Assembly (NCBI GenBank): GCA_014529385.2
Contig: CM043947.1
Coordinates: 101,663,811 to 101,727,810 of the forward strand
Length of the DNA stretch: 64,000 bases
Reading direction: 5' to 3'
Origin: Adiantum capillus-veneris
Taxonomy: Eukaryota > Streptophyta > Polypodiopsida > Polypodiales > Pteridaceae
Shown here: piece by piece, positions 56,745-64,000 of the stretch
Numbering within the stretch: the first letter of the stretch is position 1
Layout: the number at the start of each line of letters is the position of its first letter
The notes under the pieces: model-generated
What the model was told of the DNA's origin: nothing
The model's input: the letters and a program-made list of their open reading frames with translations, nothing else
The model's database searches: none
Translations under genes and position numbers: made by a program

Positions 56745-59700
56745 AGGAATTAGTCGAGAGTTGGTCGAGTGTAGATTGACACCCTATGCTTGCTTCCACG
56801 TGCCTGCCGGTCGAGCTTCATCCTTAGCTGACAAATCTTGTTAGGTGAGTTCTCACTGTGCTGACGTCCGTCGCGCCGTATCCAAATAGCCCACATGAAC
56901 TCATCCCTTAAGTGCTTCCAAATGACAGATGGGATGCCTACATTATCACCCAGTAGGATATGCTTCCAAGTGAGGGTTCGGCCAATACAAGAGAGGTCTG
57001 GTATCCAAAATGGAAGATTGCTGGGGCAGGCAATGAAGAGGTGGGGAAAGTCTTCAATCACCCTTTTACAACAGGGGAAAATCTTGAGGAGAGCCCAGAA
57101 TCTTGGAGTCTCATACCTGTCCAGAGTGCTTTGTAGAGGATTAGTTAGAGAAGAGAAACCGTTTTGGGGGAAGAGGCCTTGGAACGCAGGGTCTTAAACT
57201 TGAATTTCCATTACCTCTTGTTAAGGGAGAGGTTCCACCTCTGATTCAAAATGAAATTGATGGGGGGAGAGAGGGGTTTGTCTCTGATCTGGGGGTGGAT
57301 GCTGATAAACCTCCCTTCCACATTATACCTTTGAGGGAGAGGGCTAGAGAACAATTTAGTCACCAGTGGAAGTAATCAGGAAGAAGAGCTACCCACTTTT
57401 GGAGATACAAAAGTTCCCACAGCCTCATCTAGAACTTGAGAGAGAGTTCAAGGTCAGAGAGCTAGTCGTGAGAAGGGGGGAACCAAACATCCGACCAGGT
57501 TTGGATCCCTTTGTTATGGATAGCGAGGGCTAGTCTAGAGCCGTCAAGGGATAATTCCTGGTTAGTGGTCCAGGGCCACCATATTGAATCACTGAGTAGG
57601 AGAGCTTGGCTATGGCTGGATTTCCAGTTAGGGGAGAGACTAACCCTGTGTCTGTTCCAAGCTCCCCATATGGACCACTGAAGGTCAGATCCACCAGACC
57701 GTAGGGAGAGAAAGCGGCTGAAGAAAAGGGTGAGTCTAGGAAGATTCCTCCATCCTTTGGCTTATGAGAGTCTGAACCTACAAGTGTTTCTTAGCAATAG
57801 AATAGACCACTCTTCCTTAGGATTGTGGATAGCTCTGTCTATAAGCTTGACAGCTAGCTTATCAGCTAAGGTGGAAATGTTGATGATGCCAAGGCCACCC
57901 TGGTCCTTAGGAAGACAACATATGTCCCATATGAATTTAGCCCGCCGACCATGAGTAAGAGGATCTCATGACCATAAGAAGTAAGAACATATTTTAGTTA
58001 TGTCCTTTAGGTTCCCCTCATGAGGCCTCCAACATGTAAGGAAGAATGCCACATAGGACATGAGGAAATGGTTGATAACCACTATCCTACCCAAGACAGA
58101 ACCCTGAAAACTTTTCTATCCTTCCAGCTTGGTCTGGTACCTTTTAAGAACCCAACTCCATCTGTCCTTGAGGGAGATCCCAATGCCCATGGGTATGCAC
58201 AAAAGCCGGAAAGGCTAGTGGGGAAGAATTTGCTAGCATCTAGAAGCAAGGAGCCACTGAGGAAGAGGAGAATCCCCTTGTTTCACCCCTGTTTTGAAAT
58301 GATTGATCTTTGAACCAAAAGCTAAACAGAAAAGCTACAAACATTGCCAAAATTCCCGTAGAGTTTCTTCTTCATTTGCTAGCAATCCATTCGTGCCATC
58401 CGCGAATTGGGATAAGAAGTATTGTCCTTCAGAGTTGGTTAACCGAATACCTTTGATTTTACCTTCAAGCATCTTGGCCTTAACCAGACACTTAAGACTG
58501 TCTGCTACTATTGCAAATAGGAGGGGGCAAGGCGGCATCCCTGTCTAACAAAGCGGTTGAGCACAAAGAAATTAGACAGTAAACCATTAAAAGAAATCCT
58601 TGCCCTAACAAAGCTGACCAAAAAAGGACCAAACCTCATTTTTTCAAGACTTAGTAAGATGAAGGAAAATTCCAGATGATTGTAAGCCTTGTCAAAATCA
58701 ACCTTTACAAACACAAAGTCCTGATTAGAATCTTGAGCATATTCTATGCCTTTCCATAATGAAATAACAACTTCAATCATGTTTCGGCCTCTGATAAAGC
58801 CTTTCTTTATGATGAAATCTACTTCATGAGCACATGAGTAATTATGTTTTCCACAGCCCGGGCAAAGATCTTATGCACAGTGTTGAGCATAGTGAGAGGA
58901 TGCCAGTTAGACAAGGATTCCCTAGGACCCCCCTTGTGAAGAAGCTTAATCACACCAGTATTAATGGAGAAGGATAGTGCTTCATGGGCGAGAGATTCTT
59001 CCCAAACTTTAAGAAGGAAGGGAGCGAGTAGGAGTTTGAACGTTTGAAAAAATTCAGCAGGGAGCCCATCCAATCCTAGAGTCTTCTTAGCTTTGAGAGA
59101 TTCAATGGAAACCAAGATTTCCATTATTGACATAGGCAATTCTAGCTTGTTAGCTGTTTAGAAGGGGATGACCTTAGATCAAGTAGCCCACAGTTGATAC
59201 CTAGCATTATTGATTTCAGGAGTGATATCCTCAAGAGGGTTGAATAGAGATTCAAAGTGAGATCTAGCATATTCCATATATCCTCTTCCTTGTTTCCACA
59301 AATAGGGGGACGAATTCGCTGGGGTTTTTCCTTCTCAAGGACTTGAGCATGGTCTTAGAAGGCCTATCCACTTGACCAGCCTACCCTTTTTTAAAGAAGA
59401 GTGAGGCGTGTTTGATGGCCAGATCTTATTCTGCCCTGATCTGAGATCTAAGAACCGAGATGAGAGATTGTTGGTGGATGTCCAGGGAGGAATTTTCAAG
59501 GGTGATAAGCTCAGCATTCATGGACTCTTTATGATTCTTGCGGATGGCAGTGACCTCTTTGCGAATACAAATCAACATCCTCTGAGTCTTTTTAATAGCA
59601 TTGGACGAGGCTTTAGAAGGAGAGAGAAGGAAGGGGAGAAGCATTCAGATCAAATTTGGGAGACTAGATCCTTTACATCCTAAAGTTCAAACAATTCAGG

Positions 59701-60360
59701 ATCAGTATGGAATCAATGATTCATGACTTTTTTGGCCTTGTCATCCAGCATGATGCTAACCAGGTAGTGGTCAGAGAGGAAGCTAGTGAGAATAGGCTTG
59801 ACTTTAATGCGATTTAATAGATTAGCTAGGGGAATACTGAGATAGCAACGATGAAGTCTGGCTTTCCTTGCTAAATCCCCTTTACTGTAGTTTTGATAGG
59901 TGTACTCCCACAACTGGAGAGAGTCCTTAAGGGTAGACCAGGCATCCTTATCACTCCCTGAGATGCATAAACCTTTAAGAAGAAAGTAGTCTTTGAGAGA
60001 CTCAACCATATTAAAGTCACCCATCAACAAAAAAGGGCCCGTAAACTGAGCTAGTTCTTCACACAAACCTGCCCTGTGGACCCACCCGCATACAAGGAAA
60101 TAATCGGGAAATTTGCTGATTGAGGGGGATAGATGGAGCACCAAAAGTTGCCCGACCTTGCCAAAGAGATAGGCCAATGTTTGGGAAAACCCAAAGCTGA
60201 GCCCCTAGATCCTCTAGAGTGAGAGGTGGAGATCCACCTAAGATCTTTAGAAACCTCAGAGAGACGCCTCTGTTCAGATCCTCACCTGAGACTTTGATTT
60301 CCTGAAGAGCAACTACATCAATATGTTTTTCCCTGCGATGGTCTCGGATCAGGTTTACGA
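56745..60360 (-). pseudogene. LINE ORF2: endonuclease, reverse transcriptase, zf-RVT
   Basis: Minus strand. The endonuclease begins near 60360 (RREKHIDVVALQEIKVSGED) and continues at 60177-59713 (GPFLLMGDFNMVESLKDYFL, SDHYLVSI), keeping the G-D-F-N and S-D-H motifs. RT is at 59139-58819 (KKTLGLDGLPAEFFQTF, SNWHPLTMLNTVHKIFARA), 58780-58508 (FVFVKVDFDKAYNHLEF) and 58538-58335 (CPLLFAIVADSL, QYFLSQFADGTNGLL). The catalytic F-A-D-D is F-A-D-G here. The thumb region continues to about 57.8 kb (WSWVLKRYQTKLEGWKS, KFIWDICCLPKDQGGLGI) and the zf-RVT region at 57061-56750 (IEDFPHLFIACPSNLPFWI). It is inactive through frameshifts and the active-site change. Confidence 0.88.
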
Positions 60361-60369
60361 GCAGGCACA

Positions 60370-61390
60370 GGGGAAGGTTTGGGTGCAGAGGGGAGAGCTG
60401 CAAAATCATTAAAAGGCTGGTGGACCGGGGTTTCTTTGGGGGCAGGTGTAGAGGGTTGAGCCGGGGAAGCCGATTTGGGTGAGGGAGCTGGGTTCTTGAT
60501 GGGGAAATTTTTGAAAAATTTGCCTTCCACCCCACACAAGAAACACGCTTTAGGGAGGTACTTATAGACCAGAGACTGTTCAAAGCCTTGTCCATCATCT
60601 GTAAAAATGTCAATGGTTGGAGGAAGGGGACAAAGATGTTCATTTCCACTAGGACTTGTGGGTGCCACGAGGGGTTGAATTCCCTTCTGGGTCTTCCTCC
60701 TAGCAATTTTCCCAGCTATCATTTTTAGGTGTTGATGGTAGTGCAAGGGAAGGTTGGGGAGTTCAATCCACACTGGGTAGTGTTTTTGGACATATTTTTC
60801 AGGTTTAAAGTGCTTGTTTCACCTGGACAAAAGGAGAGGGGAGCTTCTTATCAGCCCCGGACCCATGCTGATGATGTCAAGGGCCATCTCAGTAGTTTGA
60901 AACACAAAAAGGTAGTGGTTTTTAGGTAGGGATTGAATGGTCTCGAGGACTATGCCTCTAGACCCCCATTGTTGTTTAATCCAACTTTTTAGGGTGTCAG
61001 CAGGAGGCTAGGACCTGCCAGAAGGCCTACCACAGTCCTAGCCTCAAGATCTTTTTCAAGTTTGGCTATTTGAGATGCAGAGAGTATGATGGAAGGCTTA
61101 CCTCCCGTGTTGAAGCTCTCAGATGCTTGAGGCTGAGCTTGGCCTTCTTCGTCGCAAACCGGGGTGGAACCAGAGGGATCAAGCCCCTTGCCAACATCAC
61201 TAGGGCACTGATGCGGTCTTGATGCTCCAAGGAAAGGCATCTGCCCATTATGTTGAATAGGAGTAGAAGCCGCAGATACGCTTGGTGGATGCTTTTGGCC
61301 TGCTCAGAAGGAAAGGCTTCAAGTAGAAAGGGGGGAACAACAACAGATGAAGCAGGATGAGAGTTATCCCTTTGAAGAGACATTTGATTT
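60370..61390 (-). pseudogene. LINE ORF1: DUF4283 and CCHC-type knuckle protein
   Basis: Minus strand. The segment at 61240-60989 (SASQIAKLEKDLEARTVVGL, LAGPSLLL) corresponds to the DUF4283 start. Homology runs on in shifted frames near 60980-60780 (ETIQSLPKNHYLFVFQT). It ends at 60773-60318 with WIELPNLPLHYHQHLKMIA, then YKYLPKACFLCGVEGKFF and a long Pro/Ser/Ala tail. The knuckle lacks its usual His and last Cys. The product would bind LINE RNA. Confidence 0.8.
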
Positions 61391-61587
61391 GTGCAGGGAA
61401 TATTCCAAGCTTAGGGCTGAGGCAAGGGAACATGATGAGAGGATGAGGGAGCAAGAAAAAAGGGAAGGACATGGCCTCCCCCGGGCAAAGGACGTTGGCG
61501 CTCAGATGCTAGCCGACCTCCATCGTTACCTCACTTAGGAAACCCTAACGCCTCAATGCTTTGTATCTCTACCATGAACACAACATT

Positions 61588-62616
<1,029 letters not shown>

Positions 62617-62639
62617 CTCGCATTACATACACTTCTCAT

Positions 62640-64000
62640 GATAATTACCATTAACAGGAGTCTCTGGATGAATGGCTTGGTATTTTTGTTCCACTTGTAT
62701 CTTTCTGTTTATTCCCCTTGGCCTGTGCCCTTGTCACTACTCAAATTGGAATTGTGTGTACATCTTTTGATGAACTAATGGCCACAACTTGAACCATGTT
62801 TATGGCGGTTCTCCCTTTGTTTACTCACTTTCTAGGATAGTCTTCAAGAAAGTGCCCACCCTTGCAACCACACACTCCACAATACGCCTCTATAGGTTCT
62901 CCATTCTTATTTGGTCCAAAACAGTCATTCTTCCAATGGTCTTCCACTCAGAGTTATGGAAATTTCTAGATTTTGGTTAGGGCATTAGTTTGATCATAGG
63001 TGGTCTAGTTCCTTGGTTTTCCAGGAAGTAAACAGGTGTTGTATCAGAAGGTGTTTGGTACATTGGTTCTACAAGGACCGGAGTTAATTGATTAACCATT
63101 CTTCTTCTACCCCCATTGTTACCAAACTTGTTTCAGCGTATGGCGTGACGGGCATTAGAGACTATTCTTCCATCGATTCCTCAATCAACATATACTTGAA
63201 TGGTATAGCATTAGTCCATGCGATTGGTGGCTGTTGACCTAACACTGGTTGTGGTTTCTCCATGTTCATGGGCAATCTTTGCGTTTTTGCCACATTTGGC
63301 AACTTTCTATACATGGGTCATATGGATCCACTGATCCGCTATAATTTTTGACCCATTTTTGGAAATTTGCTAGTTTGACTCTATGGTTGTGTTCAACACC
63401 CGCTCTCTCCCTTCTCGCCAACATTTCTCCCATCAAACCTTCAAACCAGTTGTTTGGTTGATGTGACTCATGTGGACCTCTCTTTGTCCTAGTGTCACTC
63501 ATTCTTTCCATATTAAAGGTGGTTCTGCATTTCTTCCCCTGTTTACATTGCCCCTAGCTATGCTTCCTCTCTGATTGACCATGCTACTATATGCTCTATT
63601 ATTGTTCTGTTCAGCTTCAGGTATTGTTCCTATAATTATTTATCGGATCGAATGTCCCTAGTATTTGGTATTTTCAATCTCCTTCGGAGTCATCATAACA
63701 AAATTGTTGTTATAACAATCCCTAAAGAGGTGGACAGGAAGTTTTGTCAAACCCTTCTCCTTGATCTTGAAAATATACACAATTTTCAAGGGCGTCAATT
63801 GTCTTGGTTTGGTGGTGGTAGTCCATATCAAGTTGACTTTCCAACAATAGACTACAAGCCTAGGGTTGTCAGTGGGTATGCGCTTTAGAGGTTAAGTATC
63901 TATCAAGTCATATCCTTCTAATTCTAGCACATCAGGTCCTTCTTTCACAGCCTTATTAGGAATTAGAGTATCAACCTCCAATCCCATTTGTCTACTGAAT
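62640..64000 (-). pseudogene. Gag-like retrotransposon fragment running off the window
   Basis: On the minus strand 63511-63266 encodes EHNHRVKLANFQKWVKNYSG, SVDPYDPCIESCQMW, resembling the gag N-terminal block in which a short F-x-G-x-x-D-P stretch precedes the gag helices. Downstream near 62870-62810 a degenerate knuckle (YCGVCGCKGGHFLEDY) has the spacing of C-x2-C-x4-H-x4-C with the last Cys replaced by Tyr. Upstream, 63990-63660 is mostly open on this strand (VVYCWKVNLIWTTT, KLPVHLFRDCYNNNFVM) without a recognised domain. Stops occur between the parts, and the element continues beyond 64000. Confidence 0.45.

Larger units (their letters stand above)
56745..61400 (-). mobile_element. Decayed L1-type plant LINE
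   Basis: On the minus strand ORF1 (DUF4283 plus zinc knuckle) is followed by ORF2 with endonuclease, reverse transcriptase and a C-terminal zinc-binding (zf-RVT) region. This is the order of plant L1 elements, which copy themselves by target-primed reverse transcription. No LTRs flank it. The 5' end near 61.4-61.5 kb is followed by a (CA)n tract. The 3' end and target duplication were not located. Stops and frameshifts are frequent. Confidence 0.88.

Noticed and set aside
61347-61538. Glu/Arg-rich + strand frame as a small gene
   Set aside because: It is mainly antisense to the LINE ORF1 start, low in complexity and without a match.

Overview
The window looks like intergenic DNA from the nuclear genome of a seed plant. 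No complete host gene is recognisable. Nearly all of it is transposable-element sequence in several layers of nesting, with many long (CT)n and (CA)n tracts. The plant assignment rests on the families present: a chromodomain Ty3/gypsy element, Ty1/copia elements primed by initiator tRNA-Met, a CACTA (En/Spm) element with plant-type TNPD and TNPA genes, and an L1-type LINE whose ORF1 carries a plant-type DUF4283/zinc-knuckle protein. I cannot name the species.

Layout, left to right. Positions 425-1126 and 10728-11263 are the two halves of one old gypsy integrase gene on the + strand, split by a complete 9.6-kb gypsy chromovirus (minus strand, 1127-10722, 5-bp target duplication ATACA). A decayed copia pol fragment follows (11270-13261, minus), then an LTR-like block and a gypsy RT/RNase H scrap. 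Element A (14802-20007, +) is a non-autonomous LTR retrotransposon with target duplication ACGT. It has 1.35-kb and 2.1-kb LTRs and only a gag plus an unrecognised post-gag region; its 3' LTR carries a 383-bp MITE. Element A sits in the 5' LTR of a decayed copia element (copia B, to 26285), whose gag is also split by a 2.5-kb LTR element without coding capacity (20995-23451).

From 26286 to 49944 lies a 23.7-kb structure bounded by two nearly identical 3.2-kb inverted arms (26286-29478 and 46732-49944). Its 17-kb core holds a decayed minus-strand relative of element A (30025-35015), a rearranged + strand relative (35040-36240), and a CACTA element (39083 to about 45 kb) with a GCGTCGCTA subterminal repeat array and almost complete TNPA- and TNPD-like genes on the minus strand. 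A heavy-metal-associated (HMA) domain gene fragment (45760-46107) lies next to the CACTA genes between AT-rich direct repeats.

Right of the arms, 49945-53750 is the least TE-like stretch. It has coding-like fragments of unknown identity, two nearly identical GC-rich perfect palindromes and a 230-bp tandem duplication. Then come a decayed gypsy RT/RNase H (about 55.0-56.0 kb, minus), a decayed L1-type LINE (about 56.7-61.4 kb, minus), long CA and CT microsatellites, and a gag-like fragment running off the end (minus).

Nothing here forms an operon or pathway. The functional relationships are those of mobile elements: LTR promoters, primer-binding sites and polypurine tracts around gag-pol remnants, and TNPA/TNPD with the subterminal repeats they would be expected to recognise. 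Most coding regions contain frameshifts or stops. The clearest intact reading frame is the 252-codon gag of element A.
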